Shown: positions 35,522-44,816 of the stretch, in pieces | How positions within the stretch are numbered: position 1 is the stretch's first letter | How the letters are laid out: each line of letters opens with the position of its first letter | From: Jannaschia aquimarina | GTDB taxonomy: Bacteria > Pseudomonadota > Alphaproteobacteria > Rhodobacterales > Rhodobacteraceae | DNA length: 64,000 nt | Assembly: GCF_000877395.1 (NCBI RefSeq) | Contig: NZ_JYFE01000041.1 | Span: forward strand, 124,001 to 188,000 | Direction: 5' to 3' | Program-made: the position numbers and the translations under genes | The notes under the pieces: generated by a model | Told to the model about the DNA's origin: nothing | What the model saw: the letters and a program-made list of their open reading frames with translations, nothing else | Databases searched by the model: none

Positions 35522-36996
35522 AGGACACGCTCTCTGCCTACGATACGCTGATGGCGCATCAGCGGACGACCGAGGCGCTCGCCTCGGTTGCCGGTCGGAC
35601 CGGATGGGACCAGGAGACGATGATGCCACGCGGCTCCGCCCCCCAGCGTGCCGATGAGATGGCCGCGCTGGAGGAGGTGCTCCACGCCCGCCGCACGGAT
35701 CCGCGCATCGGGGAGTGGCTGGACGCCGCAGATCCGATGGACGAAGTGCAAACCGCCAACCTCCGCGAGATACGCCGCAATTACGAGCGGACGCTGAAAG
35801 TGCCGGGCGATCTGGCGGCGGAAATCGCGCGGGTCACGTCGCTGGCGCAGGGCAAGTGGGCCCGCGCACGCGAGAACGAGGATGCCGATGCCTTCATCCC
35901 GGTGCTGGCCGAAGTGGTTCGCCTGCGCCGCGAGGAGGGGGCGGCCTTGGCCGAAGGCGGGGATCCCTACGACGCGCTGATGCAGGATTACGAGCCGGGC
36001 GGCCATGCCTCGGCCATGGCGGCCATGTTCGACGAGATGCGGTCCCGCCTGGTCGACCTGCGCCGCCGTGCGTTGGACGGCGAGCCGGCACCCCGCCTCT
36101 CGGGGACCTTCCCGAAAGAGACGCAACTCATGCTGGCGCGCGAGATCGCCGAGGCGTTCGGCTACGACTTCCAGCGCGGCCGACTCGATCTTGCGGTGCA
36201 TCCTTTCAGTTCCGGCTCGGGGCTGGACGTTCGCATCACCACACGCGTGGACGAGGCCGATCCTTTCAACTGCCTCTATTCCACGATCCACGAAGTCGGC
36301 CACGCGGCCTACGAGCAGAACGTCGACGCAGCGCATCTGCTGACGCCGCTCGGGCGCGGTGTTTCGATGGGGGTCCACGAAAGCCAGTCACGCAGCTACG
36401 AGAACCAGATGGGCCGGTCCGAGGCCTATTGCGGATGGCTCTACGGGCGGATGCGCGACCTCTTCGGCGAGATCGGTGTCGCCTCGGAACGCGACTTCTA
36501 CCGCGCCGTGAACGCCGTCCGGTCCGGCTACATCCGGACCGAGGCCGACGAGGTGAACTACAACCTCCACATCATGTTGCGCTTCGATCTGGAGCGCGCG
36601 CTGATCCGGGGCGAGTTGGAGGCGGACGGCATCGAGGCTGCCTGGAACGAGCGGTTCGAGGCGGATTTCGGCTTTGCCGTCGACAGGCCTTCGAATGGAT
36701 TCCTGCAGGACGTGCACTGGTCGGTGGGATTGATGGGATACTTCCCGACCTACTCGCTGGGCAACCTGTATGCCGGCTGCCTCATGGCTGCGGCACGGCA
36801 GGAGCTGAGCGGGATCGACGCGGCGCTGGCAAAGGGCGATCCATCGCCTGCGACGACATGGATGTGCGATTGCCTGCAACGGTTCGGCGGTCTGCGCCCG
36901 CCGGTCGAGACGATCGAGAACGCTACCGGGTCGCCCCCCTCGGCGGGACCTTTGCTCGACTATCTGGAAGCGAAATTCGGCGACCTCTATCCGTAG
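35518..36996 (+). CDS. M32 family metallocarboxypeptidase
   Basis: Cytosolic zinc carboxypeptidase of 492 residues, the usual size for M32 (Taq-type) enzymes. The zinc motif IHEVGHAAYEQN lies near residue 258 and the third ligand Glu in MGVHESQSR about 30 residues on. The N-terminal part (WDQETMMPRGSAPQRADEMAAL) and C-terminal QDVHWSVGLMGYFPTYSLGNLYA are highly typical. It starts four bases before the end of ctaA (ATGA) and so is probably co-translated. Confidence 0.95.
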   Translation: MKDTLSAYDTLMAHQRTTEALASVAGRTGWDQETMMPRGSAPQRADEMAALEEVLHARRTDPRIGEWLDAADPMDEVQTANLREIRRNYERTLKVPGDLAAEIARVTSLAQGKWARARENEDADAFIPVLAEVVRLRREEGAALAEGGDPYDALMQDYEPGGHASAMAAMFDEMRSRLVDLRRRALDGEPAPRLSGTFPKETQLMLAREIAEAFGYDFQRGRLDLAVHPFSSGSGLDVRITTRVDEADPFNCLYSTIHEVGHAAYEQNVDAAHLLTPLGRGVSMGVHESQSRSYENQMGRSEAYCGWLYGRMRDLFGEIGVASERDFYRAVNAVRSGYIRTEADEVNYNLHIMLRFDLERALIRGELEADGIEAAWNERFEADFGFAVDRPSNGFLQDVHWSVGLMGYFPTYSLGNLYAGCLMAAARQELSGIDAALAKGDPSPATTWMCDCLQRFGGLRPPVETIENATGSPPSAGPLLDYLEAKFGDLYP

Positions 36997-37023
36997 GCCA
37001 TTCAATCCCGAACGCGGTTACAT

Positions 37024-37059
37024 CGACGCCCGGCTGGCCTCCCCTCCAGCCGGGCGTCG
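37024..37059. terminator. Perfect 14-bp hairpin between convergent operons, probable bidirectional terminator
   Basis: CGACGCCCGGCTGG (37024-37037) and its exact reverse complement (37046-37059) flank an 8-nt loop. It lies 27 bases after the carboxypeptidase stop and 142 bases after the soeC stop on the other strand. There is no T tract, so termination efficiency is uncertain. The remainder of this 205-bp gap holds no gene that I can support. Confidence 0.55.
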
Positions 37060-37201
37060 GCGCGCAGGAGCGTCTTTCGACGGCCCGCGCTCGCACGGAG
37101 CGGTCGTCGTCGCCTCCGTGACTGTCTTCGACCTCTAGCAGCCGGTTCCGGGCCGCGCATTGATCTGTGACAAACTCTATCAAACTTGGCCATTCAAACT
37201 A

Positions 37202-38104
37202 TCAGGCAGCCTGCCGGTCAAGATGAGCGCCGTAATACAGGCCCACCACATGCTCCGCTTCGGCGAAGAACAGCCAGCGCGTCACGAAGACGCCGCCCAG
37301 ATGGATCAGCAAGGCGAGGCCGGCCAGCGCGTGTTTGGCTGCGAAACCCAGATCGAAGGGGGCCAGGACCAGGATCGCGGGCACCAGGGATGCGGCAAGC
37401 AGGCCGATGACCCGCAACTTGACGGCATGCTTGCGCGCGATGCGAAAGACCATCTCTCTCGTCAGGTAGTTATCGCCAGTATGGGGGGCCTCGAATAGGG
37501 TGACTCCACTGTTCAGGCGCGTGGCGGAGCGGATCGTGGTCCCGACCTCGGCAAAGCGGCGGTCGCCCTTCCACCAGTGCCAGAGGGTGATCGCGCCGGC
37601 CAGCAGGAACAGCCAGCCCGACCATGTCTCGCGGCCCGACAGGAGCGCGCCCCCCGCCAGCGCGTAGGCCAGGAACATCGCAGGCGTTGCCGCCTGATTC
37701 CAACGGGGTACGGCACGGAGTTGGGCATAGATCATCGAGGTCGTGAAGACGGTGGCGAGCGAGAGCAAGGCGCCGACCCAGCCCAGAGGCGCGAAATGCG
37801 TGTCGCGGAAGACCAGCCCGGCCGCGAAGACACCCATCACGACCAGTGCCAGCACCGCCGCCCAGGCTTCCCGGCTCAGCCAGGACGTGCGCCATTGGCT
37901 GTAGGATTTCCAGGCGTTCTTCTTATTTTTCAGATGGAAGAACGCCGAAAACAATCCGCCGCAGGCCAGCGCGTAGGCGATGGCGAAGAAGGTGAAGCCG
38001 ACCCATCCGCGGGGCGGGTCCGGGTCGAGGCCGAGGAAGAACAGCAATCCGAACCCCGCACCAGACAGGGTCGAGAAGATGATGACGCTGGGGGCAGGAT
38101 GCAT
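37202..38104 (-). CDS. soeC: Sulfite dehydrogenase membrane anchor subunit SoeC (DmsC/NrfD-like)
   Basis: A 300-residue DmsC-family membrane protein with about eight hydrophobic helices. It begins APSVIIFSTLSGAGFGLLFFLG and has a YSQWRTSWLSREAW segment near residue 68, typical of DmsC proteins. It anchors the cytoplasmic SoeAB pair and passes electrons to the quinone pool. It starts within the stop of soeB (ATGA) and is the last gene of the taurine/sulfite operon. The sulfite role, rather than DMSO reduction, is inferred from the xsc neighbourhood and the lack of a Tat signal on the catalytic subunit. Confidence 0.88.
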   Translation of the reverse strand: MHPAPSVIIFSTLSGAGFGLLFFLGLDPDPPRGWVGFTFFAIAYALACGGLFSAFFHLKNKKNAWKSYSQWRTSWLSREAWAAVLALVVMGVFAAGLVFRDTHFAPLGWVGALLSLATVFTTSMIYAQLRAVPRWNQAATPAMFLAYALAGGALLSGRETWSGWLFLLAGAITLWHWWKGDRRFAEVGTTIRSATRLNSGVTLFEAPHTGDNYLTREMVFRIARKHAVKLRVIGLLAASLVPAILVLAPFDLGFAAKHALAGLALLIHLGGVFVTRWLFFAEAEHVVGLYYGAHLDRQAA

Positions 38105-38865
38105 CAGAGCTTCTCAAGCGTCCGGTCGAGCCAGCCGAGAAACCCTTTCGGTTCCTCCGCGACCGGGGCGAGGAAGGGCGCGAGCACGTCTTCCTCCCCA
38201 GACATTTCAGGGGCTTGCAGCGTGTCCTTCTCACGCGGCGGCAAGTACTTGTTGACCGGTTTCGTCTCTTGTTCGGGCATCAGGTCGACGCCGCCGCGGG
38301 CCTGAACCAGCCGGCTGACATCGCTGTCCGGGTCGGCGAGGTCTCCGAAATGGCGCGCGCCGGCCGGGCAGGTGCGGACGCAGGCCGGCACGCGGTCCTC
38401 CTCGGGCAGGTTCTCGTTGTAGATCCGATCCACGCAGAGCGTGCATTTCTTCATGATTCCAGCGGCTTCGTCCACTTCGCGGGCGCCGTAGGGACAGGCC
38501 CAGGCGCAGAGGCCGCAGCCCATGCAGGCGTCTTCGTTCACGAGGACGATGCCGTCCTCCTCGCGCTTGTAGCTGGCCCCCGTTGGGCAGACCGTCACAC
38601 AGGGCGCGTCATCGCAATGCAGACAGCTCTTCGGGAAGTGGATGGTTTGCGCAAGTCCTTGATCGGGCTCGACTTGGTAGGAGTGGATCCGGTTGAGGAA
38701 CGTGCCGGACGCATCGCCATACGGATCCTGATCGGAGAGCGGGGCGCCGTAATTCTGGGTGTTCCAGCCCTTGCAGGCGGTCACGCAGGCATGACAGCCC
38801 ACGCAGGTGTCGAGGTCGATGACGAGGCCGAGCTTCTTGTTCGTCGATGCAGGTAAGGCCGTCAT
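38104..38865 (-). CDS. soeB: Sulfite dehydrogenase iron-sulfur subunit SoeB (DmsB-like)
   Basis: A 253-residue electron-transfer subunit with four ferredoxin-type cysteine groups: CVGCHACVTAC near residue 22, CLHCDDAPCVTVC near residue 71, CMGCGLCAWAC near residue 102 and CTLCVDR ... CVRTC near residue 125. The start is ATG at 38865 (MTALPASTNKK), with AAGGGGG upstream. The C terminus is extended (MPEQETKPVNKYLPP onward), a feature shared with the SoeB-like group. It is separated from soeA by an unusual 259-bp gap holding tandem and palindromic repeats, and it overlaps soeC. Confidence 0.88.
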   Translation of the reverse strand: MTALPASTNKKLGLVIDLDTCVGCHACVTACKGWNTQNYGAPLSDQDPYGDASGTFLNRIHSYQVEPDQGLAQTIHFPKSCLHCDDAPCVTVCPTGASYKREEDGIVLVNEDACMGCGLCAWACPYGAREVDEAAGIMKKCTLCVDRIYNENLPEEDRVPACVRTCPAGARHFGDLADPDSDVSRLVQARGGVDLMPEQETKPVNKYLPPREKDTLQAPEMSGEEDVLAPFLAPVAEEPKGFLGWLDRTLEKL

Positions 38866-38894
38866 CTTCTGCCCCCTTGGTGCAAAAATGCCGA

Positions 38895-38927
38895 TGCACC
38901 CCCTGTGCACCCCCTGTGCACCCCCCG
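38895..38927. repeat. Three tandem copies of an 11-bp unit in the soeA-soeB gap
   Basis: TGCACCCCCTG occurs twice exactly (38895-38905, 38906-38916) and a third time with one change (38917-38927). Further TGCAC cores follow at 38930 and 38938. It sits 30-62 bases upstream of the soeB start on the transcribed strand. The 11-bp period is close to one helical turn, which could suit a protein-binding array. It could equally be simple slippage. Confidence 0.75.
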
Positions 38928-38974
38928 TCTGCACAACGTGCACCACTCTGCGGACCGGGACCCCCCGATATCTG

Positions 38975-39029
38975 TCTTCTCTGCTTCAAAAATATCCCGG
39001 GGAGCGCGAGGGGCTGGCCCCTCGCTCCC
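38975..39029. repeat. GC-rich palindromic intergenic element, copy B
   Basis: Read on the minus strand it matches copy A at 1042-1097: a hairpin around GGGGCCAGCCCC, then CCCCGGGATATTTTT and an AAGCAGAGAAGA tail. The stem here is GCGAGGGG / CCCCTCGC. It lies between soeA and soeB within the operon, so it may process the message or reduce transcription of soeBC relative to soeA. Confidence 0.65.
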
Positions 39030-39124
39030 ACCCCTGCAACCGGTGCTCGCCCGCCGGATCCGGAAGCGCGTGGCCGCGCGGATCGGCCCGCGGGCGCCAA
39101 ATGCCGGGGTGGCGATGCAAGACG

Positions 39125-41950
39125 TCATTTCACCACCCATTCCAGTTGACCCGGACCTTTTCCGACAGGACTTTCCAGCCGGTCGAATTGCGGCTTGCTC
39201 ACCCCGTCCGCAGGGGCTGCAATCTTCTTCACCTCGACCTTGAGGTCGAACCAGGCCGCCTGGCCGGTGATGGGGTCCGAATTGGACCAGCGCATACCGT
39301 CCTCTCGGGGGGGCAGAAGCTCGTGGATCAGATGGTTCAGGAGGAAGCCCTTCCTCGCCTCGGGTGCGGTGTCGTGGAGGGCCCAGGCCCCCTTGCGCTT
39401 GCCGATGGCGTTCCATGTCCAGACCGTGTTCGCGTTGAGCGCGGGCATGTGGGCGACGGGGACGGTGATCTCCCCATGGGGCGATGTCACCCGCGCCCAA
39501 TCGCCGTCGGCGAAGCCTTCGCGGCGCCAGATGTCGGTGGGCACATAGAGCGGGTTGCGGCCGTGGATCTGACGCAGCCAGGCGTTCTGGGTGCCCCAGC
39601 TATGGTACATCGCCATGGGCCGCTGGGTCAGTGCCGTGGTGGTGAAGCGGGCCTCCGTCTCGTGGTCCTGCATGGGATTCCACCAGATCGGCAGGGGGTC
39701 GAAGGTCGCCAGGATGCGCGGCCGCAAATGATCGGGGGGCTGGCGATTGCCATGCCCTTCCGCGGCGAGCTGGAAGCGGCGCAGCGGCTCGCACCACAGC
39801 GTGAAGAGGTAGGGCGCGGGCTTGTCGTAGAGGCCCAGAGAGACGGCCCAATCCTGATACGCCTTGTTCCATGGCTTCATGAATTGCGCGTCTTCGGGAA
39901 TGTGGGCCAGCGCGAAGCCGCCGTTTTCAATGTAGCGGTCCAACTGATTGGGGTTCGCATCGCCACGCCCGGTCTGTTCGCCGTTGCCGCGCCAGCCCAT
40001 CAGAGGGCCGATGCCGGGGCGGCGTTCGTGGTTGACCATGTAGTCGGCGTAGTCGCGGTATTTCGGGCTGCCGTCATCGGTGACGAAACCCGGCAGGCCA
40101 AGCCTGGCGCCCAGTTCGATCAGTGCCGTCTGGAAGCCTTTCACGTCGCGGTCGGGCTCGACCACGGGCCAGCGGATGGCGTCGGCGGCGGCCTCTGCCT
40201 CGCAGATGGGACGGTCCAGCAGCGAGATGCAGTCGTGGCGCTCCAGATACGTCGTGTCCGGCAGGATCAGGTCGGCATAGGCCACCATCTCGGAGGAATA
40301 GGCGTCGGAATAGATGATCCGGGGGATCCGGTATTCGCCGTCGGGCCGCGTGTCGGTCAGCATCTTCATCGTGCCGGCCGTGTTCATGGACGAGTTCCAC
40401 GCCATGTTCGCCATGTAGAGAAACAGGGTGTCGATCTCGTAGGGGTCGCCCGCATGGGCGTTCGAGATGACCATGTGCATCAGCCCATGCGCCGACATCG
40501 GGTTTTCCCAGGTGAAGGCCTTGTCGATGCGCGCGGGCGTGCCGTCTTCGCGCAGGGCCAGATCGTCGGGGCCGTGCACGAAGCCCAGATGCGGCCCGTC
40601 AAGCGGCGCGCCGGGCGTGACCTTGCAATGGGGCTTGGGATGGATCGTCGCGGGCTTGGGGTAGGGCGGCTTGAAGCGGAAGCCGCCGGGCGCCTCGACG
40701 CTGCCGATCAGGATCTGGAGCATGTGCAGCGCGCGGCAGGTCTGGAAGCCGTTGGCATGGGCCGAGATGCCGCGCATGGCATGAAAACTGACGGGGCGGC
40801 CCTGCATCGTCGCGTGGGTGCGGCCGCGGAAATCGGTCCATTCGATGGGCAGCTCGAACGCCTCCTCGAAGGCGACGCGCGCGATTTCGGCGGCCAGGGC
40901 GCGGATGCGGGAGGCGGGGATGCCGGTGCGGTCGGCCACCGCCTCGGGCGCGTATTGCGCATCGAGATACTTGTGGGCGAGCGCGTGGAAGACGGTGCGG
41001 TGGATCACCCCGTCCTCCTCCCAGGCGCCGTTCAGGTCGGGTTCGACGTCTTCGGCGTCGAAGCAGCGCGGGCGCTGTTCGCGCCGGCACCAGACGAGCG
41101 CGTGGCCGTCGTCGTCGCGCAGCGGCAGGCCCTTGGTCGGCCCCTCGCGCGCATCGATCAGGACGGGAGCGTCCGTGAAGTCGCGAAGGTATCTGAGGTC
41201 GATGCGCCCGGCCTTGAGCAGGCAATGGACGAGCGAGAGGATCAGGAGGCCGTCGGTGCCGGGCGTGACGCCGAACCAGTCGTCGGCGACGGCGTTGTAG
41301 CCGGACCGGATCGGGTTCACGCCGACGACGCGCGCGCCGTTCGCCTTGATCTTGCCGATCCCCATCTTGATCGGGTTGCTGTCGTGATCTTCCGCCACCC
41401 CGAAGAGGATGAAAAGTTTGGTGCGGTCCCAGTCGGGCTGGCCGAATTCCCAGAACGCGCCGCCCATCGTGTAGATGCCCGCCGCCGCCATGTTGACCGA
41501 GCAGAAGCCGCCATGGGCCGCGTAGTTGGGGGTGCCGAAGGCCTGGGCCCAGTAGCTGGTGAAGCTTTGCGACTGGTCGCGGCCGGTGAAGAAGGCGAGC
41601 TTTTCGGGCGCCGTCTCCCGGATCGGCCCGAGCCAGGAGGCGGCGATCTCGTAGGCCTCGTCCCACGAGATCTCCTCGAACTGGCCGGAGCCGCGGGGGC
41701 CCGTGCGCTTCATCGGGGCGCGCAGGCGGGACGGGGCATTGTGCTGCATGATCCCCGCGCTACCCTTGGCGCAGAGGACGCCGCGATTGACGGGATGGTC
41801 GCGATTGCCCTCGATGTAGGAGATGCGGTCGCCCTGGTCGGTGTGCTTGACGTGGACGTCGATGCCGCAGCGGCAGGCGCACATGTAGCAGGTCGTCTTG
41901 CGGATCTCGTCGCCGGGTTTGGGATGCAGGTTCGGAATCAGCTTGGTCAT
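39125..41950 (-). CDS. soeA: Sulfite dehydrogenase molybdopterin subunit SoeA
   Basis: A 941-residue molybdopterin-guanine-dinucleotide oxidoreductase that should oxidise sulfite from taurine breakdown to sulfate on the cytoplasmic side. The N-terminal [4Fe-4S] motif TTCYMCACRCGIDV (about residues 19-32) pairs with RGVLCAKGSAG near residue 57. WDEAYEIAASWL and FTGRDQSQSFTSYWAQAFG mark the cofactor domain, and NANTVWTWNAIGKRKGAW lies in the C-terminal domain. No twin-arginine signal is present, unlike exported DmsA. The start ATG at 41950 overlaps the stop of the exporter gene. The assignment rests on architecture plus the xsc neighbourhood. Confidence 0.88.
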   Translation of the reverse strand: MTKLIPNLHPKPGDEIRKTTCYMCACRCGIDVHVKHTDQGDRISYIEGNRDHPVNRGVLCAKGSAGIMQHNAPSRLRAPMKRTGPRGSGQFEEISWDEAYEIAASWLGPIRETAPEKLAFFTGRDQSQSFTSYWAQAFGTPNYAAHGGFCSVNMAAAGIYTMGGAFWEFGQPDWDRTKLFILFGVAEDHDSNPIKMGIGKIKANGARVVGVNPIRSGYNAVADDWFGVTPGTDGLLILSLVHCLLKAGRIDLRYLRDFTDAPVLIDAREGPTKGLPLRDDDGHALVWCRREQRPRCFDAEDVEPDLNGAWEEDGVIHRTVFHALAHKYLDAQYAPEAVADRTGIPASRIRALAAEIARVAFEEAFELPIEWTDFRGRTHATMQGRPVSFHAMRGISAHANGFQTCRALHMLQILIGSVEAPGGFRFKPPYPKPATIHPKPHCKVTPGAPLDGPHLGFVHGPDDLALREDGTPARIDKAFTWENPMSAHGLMHMVISNAHAGDPYEIDTLFLYMANMAWNSSMNTAGTMKMLTDTRPDGEYRIPRIIYSDAYSSEMVAYADLILPDTTYLERHDCISLLDRPICEAEAAADAIRWPVVEPDRDVKGFQTALIELGARLGLPGFVTDDGSPKYRDYADYMVNHERRPGIGPLMGWRGNGEQTGRGDANPNQLDRYIENGGFALAHIPEDAQFMKPWNKAYQDWAVSLGLYDKPAPYLFTLWCEPLRRFQLAAEGHGNRQPPDHLRPRILATFDPLPIWWNPMQDHETEARFTTTALTQRPMAMYHSWGTQNAWLRQIHGRNPLYVPTDIWRREGFADGDWARVTSPHGEITVPVAHMPALNANTVWTWNAIGKRKGAWALHDTAPEARKGFLLNHLIHELLPPREDGMRWSNSDPITGQAAWFDLKVEVKKIAAPADGVSKPQFDRLESPVGKGPGQLEWVVK

Positions 41951-42714
41951 GATCGCTCCCATGCGAGCCGGATCAGGCCAGACCCGGCAAGCCCCAGCAG
42001 AAGGACGAGGCAGGCGGGGCGGTAGTACCGCTCCCACCGGGGGGTGAAGGCGGCCTGTCCGAGAAAGACGCCCAAAAGGGTCACCGGCACGAGGATCGCC
42101 GCGCGCGCCGCGGTCTGCCCGTCCATCGTGCGCAGGGCCAGATGCGTCACGAGGCCCACCGCGCCGGAGCCCAGCATGTAGATGTTGAGCGTGCCGCGCA
42201 TGGTGCGCGCGGGCAGGTCGCGCACCAGCGCGTAGAGCGCGATGAACATGCCGCCCGCGCCCGCCAGCCCCGTGATCAGCCCTGCGCCCAGCCCGGTGGC
42301 CAGCGTGCCGGGGCGGCTGGCCAGTGCCGGGATCCGCAGACGCGCGAGTTGGGTCAGCGCCAGCCCGATCAGGAGCGTCAGCGCGACCGCCTTCGAGAGC
42401 GTGGCCGGGATGGCCATCGTGGCCAGCAGGCCAAGCGGCAGGCCGACCCCCGCCGTGGCGACCAGCGTGACCGCGGCGGTCCGGTCCGCATCGGCCCAGC
42501 CGCCCTTCATCAGGACGAGGCTGGCCGACATCTCGAGGAACCAGAAGAGCGGGATGAGCTCGATTGGGGCGATGAAGGCGGCGAGGATCGCCATGGCGAG
42601 CGCGGAGAGGCCGAACCCGGCGAAGCCCCGGATCGCGCCCGCCAGAAGGCAGGCAAGGATGGCGAGTACCGCGATGCCGGGTGCGAGGCCCATCCAGTTG
42701 CCGAGCGTGGTCAT
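41947..42714 (-). CDS. TauE/SafE (TSUP) family sulfite exporter
   Basis: A 255-residue inner-membrane protein with about eight helices. It has the family's repeated motif: GAIRGFAGFGLSALAM near residue 28 and the second half around GLITGLAGAGGMFIALYAL near residue 145. In sulfonate degraders such proteins (TauZ/TauE) are thought to export sulfite, or sulfoacetate in some cases. Located between ackA and soeA, with four-base overlaps on both sides, so the cell would have both export and oxidation of sulfite in one operon. Confidence 0.87.
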   Translation of the reverse strand: MTTLGNWMGLAPGIAVLAILACLLAGAIRGFAGFGLSALAMAILAAFIAPIELIPLFWFLEMSASLVLMKGGWADADRTAAVTLVATAGVGLPLGLLATMAIPATLSKAVALTLLIGLALTQLARLRIPALASRPGTLATGLGAGLITGLAGAGGMFIALYALVRDLPARTMRGTLNIYMLGSGAVGLVTHLALRTMDGQTAARAAILVPVTLLGVFLGQAAFTPRWERYYRPACLVLLLGLAGSGLIRLAWERS

Positions 42715-43778
42715 GCGGCCTCCAGCAGGGCGGCGGCGTCACGGGCGAGGGTGCGCTCTTCCTCGGCGGGGATGACGTGGACGGGGATGTCGCCCGCCCA
42801 GGAGAGGCCATCGGCGATGCGGTCGCGAATCTCGGCGTCGTTCTCGCCGATGCCGCCGGTGAAGGCGAGCGCATCCAGCCCGCCCATCGCGGCGATGGCG
42901 CTGCCCGCATGGCGGATGGCCCAATAGGCGAAGTGGTCGCGGGCGAAGCGGGCATCGGCCGTCCCCGCCTGCGCCAGCATCCGCATGTCGGAAGCGCCCC
43001 CCAGCGCGCGCAGGCCCGAGGCGCGGTTCAGGCGTTCTGCGGCGCCGTCGATGCCATGGCGGCGCGCCATGTCGAGGACGGCCATCGGATCGATATCCCC
43101 CGACCGGGTGCCCATGGTCAGGCCCGCCACCGGGGAATAGCCCATGGAGGTCGCCACAGAGCGTCCATCGCGGATCGCGCAGAGCGAGGCGCCATTGCCC
43201 AGATGCAGCGCCAGAAGGCGGGCGGGCAGCGCGCCACGCGCGCGCAGGGTTTCCGTGAGGCCGGCATAGGAGAGGCCGTGAAAGCCGTAGCGGCGCAGGC
43301 CCGCTTCGCGATCCTCGGCGGGGATGGCATAGGTCTGCGCCACTTCGGGGATCGTCGTGTGGAAGGCGGTATCGAACCCCGCGACCTGCGCCAGATCGGG
43401 AGCGCGGGCGGCCAGCGCGCGGATCGGGGCGAGGTTGTGGGGATTGTGGAGGGGGGCGAGGGGGACATGCGCCTCGATCGCGTCGATGACGTCGGACGTC
43501 ACTCGGACGGTCCCGGTGAAGGCGGTGCCGCCATGGACGACCCGGTGGGCCGCCGCCGTGAGCGTGGCGGCGGGATGGCCGCGGTCGCGCAGCGCCTCCA
43601 GTACGAGGGCGGTGGCGGCATCGTGGTCGGGCGCGTCGGCCGATGTCTCGGTGTCGTCCAGTTCGAAGCGGGCCGCGCCGCCGATTTCGGACACGGCGCC
43701 GGCCAGCGCCTCATTCAGGTCCGCGTCGAACAGCGCGAACTTGAGGCTGCTGGAGCCGGCATTGAGGACCAGCATCAT
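42711..43778 (-). CDS. ackA: Acetate kinase
   Basis: Converts acetyl phosphate and ADP to acetate and ATP, a plausible outlet for acetyl phosphate made by Xsc. It has 355 residues from ATG at 43778; a second ATG follows directly. Motifs are VLNAGSSSLKFALFD at the start, AAHRVVHGG near residue 80, YGFHGLSYAGL near residue 160, LHLGNGASLCAI near residue 185 and FTGGIGENDAEIR near residue 300. It is shorter than the roughly 400 residues of E. coli AckA, but all core motifs are there. The start overlaps the pta stop. Confidence 0.92.
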   Translation of the reverse strand: MMLVLNAGSSSLKFALFDADLNEALAGAVSEIGGAARFELDDTETSADAPDHDAATALVLEALRDRGHPAATLTAAAHRVVHGGTAFTGTVRVTSDVIDAIEAHVPLAPLHNPHNLAPIRALAARAPDLAQVAGFDTAFHTTIPEVAQTYAIPAEDREAGLRRYGFHGLSYAGLTETLRARGALPARLLALHLGNGASLCAIRDGRSVATSMGYSPVAGLTMGTRSGDIDPMAVLDMARRHGIDGAAERLNRASGLRALGGASDMRMLAQAGTADARFARDHFAYWAIRHAGSAIAAMGGLDALAFTGGIGENDAEIRDRIADGLSWAGDIPVHVIPAEEERTLARDAAALLEAA

Positions 43779-44728
43779 TGCGCGGCCGGCGCGGTGCGCG
43801 CCGCATCGGCCGCGACGATCATGCCCAGCGCCGCCGAGGCGAGCCGCGCAGGCGTCTTCTGCGCGCGCGACGTCAGCAGGAAGGGGACCTTCGCCCCCAT
43901 CACCACGCCGCCCGCACATGCGCCCATGCCGAAGGCCAGCGTCTTGAAGAGCACATTGCCCGTGGTGATCGCGGGGGCGACCATTATGTCCGCGGCGCCC
44001 GCGACGGGGTTCTCGTAGCCCTTGATCCGCGCCGCCTCGGCCGACAGCGCGAGGTCCATCGCAATGGGACCCGCGACGTCCGCCTGAGGCAGCGCGTCCT
44101 TCGCCCAGTCGGCGATGTCCTGTGATTCCAGCGTGTTGGGGATCGAAGCTATGGGATCTTCGGTCGCGCCCAGCATGGCGGCACGGGGCCTTTCGATCCC
44201 GACGAGCTGCGCGAGCCGGACGGCGTGGGCTAGGCAGGCCTTCCGGGTCTCGACATCGGGCGCCACGTTCAACGCCGCATCCGTCAGGAAGAGCGGGCGG
44301 TCGTCGCCGGGGAGGGTGATATGGAAGACGTGCCCGCAGCGCGCGCCGGGAGCCCGGAGGCCCGCCCGGGACGGAAGGAGACCCTTCAGGAAGGTGGAGG
44401 TGTGGACCTGCCCCTTCATGATCGCGTCGGCGCCGCTGTCGCGCGCCAACTCGGCGGCGGCGACCGAGGCCGCCTCTCGCGGGGCGTCGATCAGCGGGAG
44501 GTCCGAGATGTCCCAGTCGATCTGCGTCGCGGCGTCCCGGATCTTGGCCGGGTCCCCGATCAGGATCGGCGTGGCGAGGCCCGCCGCTGCCATCTCGCGC
44601 AGGCCGGCCAGCGCGGTGGCGGAGCCGGCATTGACCAGCGCCACGCGGGGAACGGGCAGATCGCGTGCGCGGGCCAACAGGGCGCCGGGCGTCTCGGGCG
44701 GGGTGGGGGACAGGAAGGGATGGGTCAT
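43775..44728 (-). CDS. pta: Phosphate acetyltransferase (Pta, PTA_PTB family)
   Basis: Transfers the acetyl group of acetyl phosphate to CoA, linking Xsc to central metabolism. The 317-residue protein is the short single-domain form. It has DAIMKGQVHTSTFLKGLL near residue 105, LFLTDAALNVAPDVETR near residue 150, and AADIMVAPAITTGNVLFKTL near residue 245. This group includes phosphate butyryltransferase relatives, but position directly after xsc matches the Pta of other taurine degraders. It is 88 bp downstream of xsc and overlaps ackA. Confidence 0.9.
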   Translation of the reverse strand: MTHPFLSPTPPETPGALLARARDLPVPRVALVNAGSATALAGLREMAAAGLATPILIGDPAKIRDAATQIDWDISDLPLIDAPREAASVAAAELARDSGADAIMKGQVHTSTFLKGLLPSRAGLRAPGARCGHVFHITLPGDDRPLFLTDAALNVAPDVETRKACLAHAVRLAQLVGIERPRAAMLGATEDPIASIPNTLESQDIADWAKDALPQADVAGPIAMDLALSAEAARIKGYENPVAGAADIMVAPAITTGNVLFKTLAFGMGACAGGVVMGAKVPFLLTSRAQKTPARLASAALGMIVAADAARTAPAAQ

Positions 44729-44816
44729 GGGACAGGCTTGGCCGGTTTGTGGACGATGGCCAAGTGGGTAGGGCCCGGAGGCGACGGGGATGTGACCCCC
44801 CGCCGCGGCGCGCCGC

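Noticed and set aside
38889-38945. CRISPR-like array at the 11-bp repeats
   Set aside because: Units are 11 bp, adjoining without spacers, and no cas genes are present.
37202-41950. DMSO reductase DmsABC as the identity of the molybdoenzyme
   Set aside because: The catalytic subunit lacks a Tat signal and the genes continue an xsc-pta-ackA operon, which fits SoeABC sulfite dehydrogenase better.
38807-42025. A 1072-codon open frame on the plus strand opposite soeA/soeB
   Set aside because: It is antisense to clear SoeA sequence, has no recognisable motifs, and such long shadow frames are expected at this GC content.
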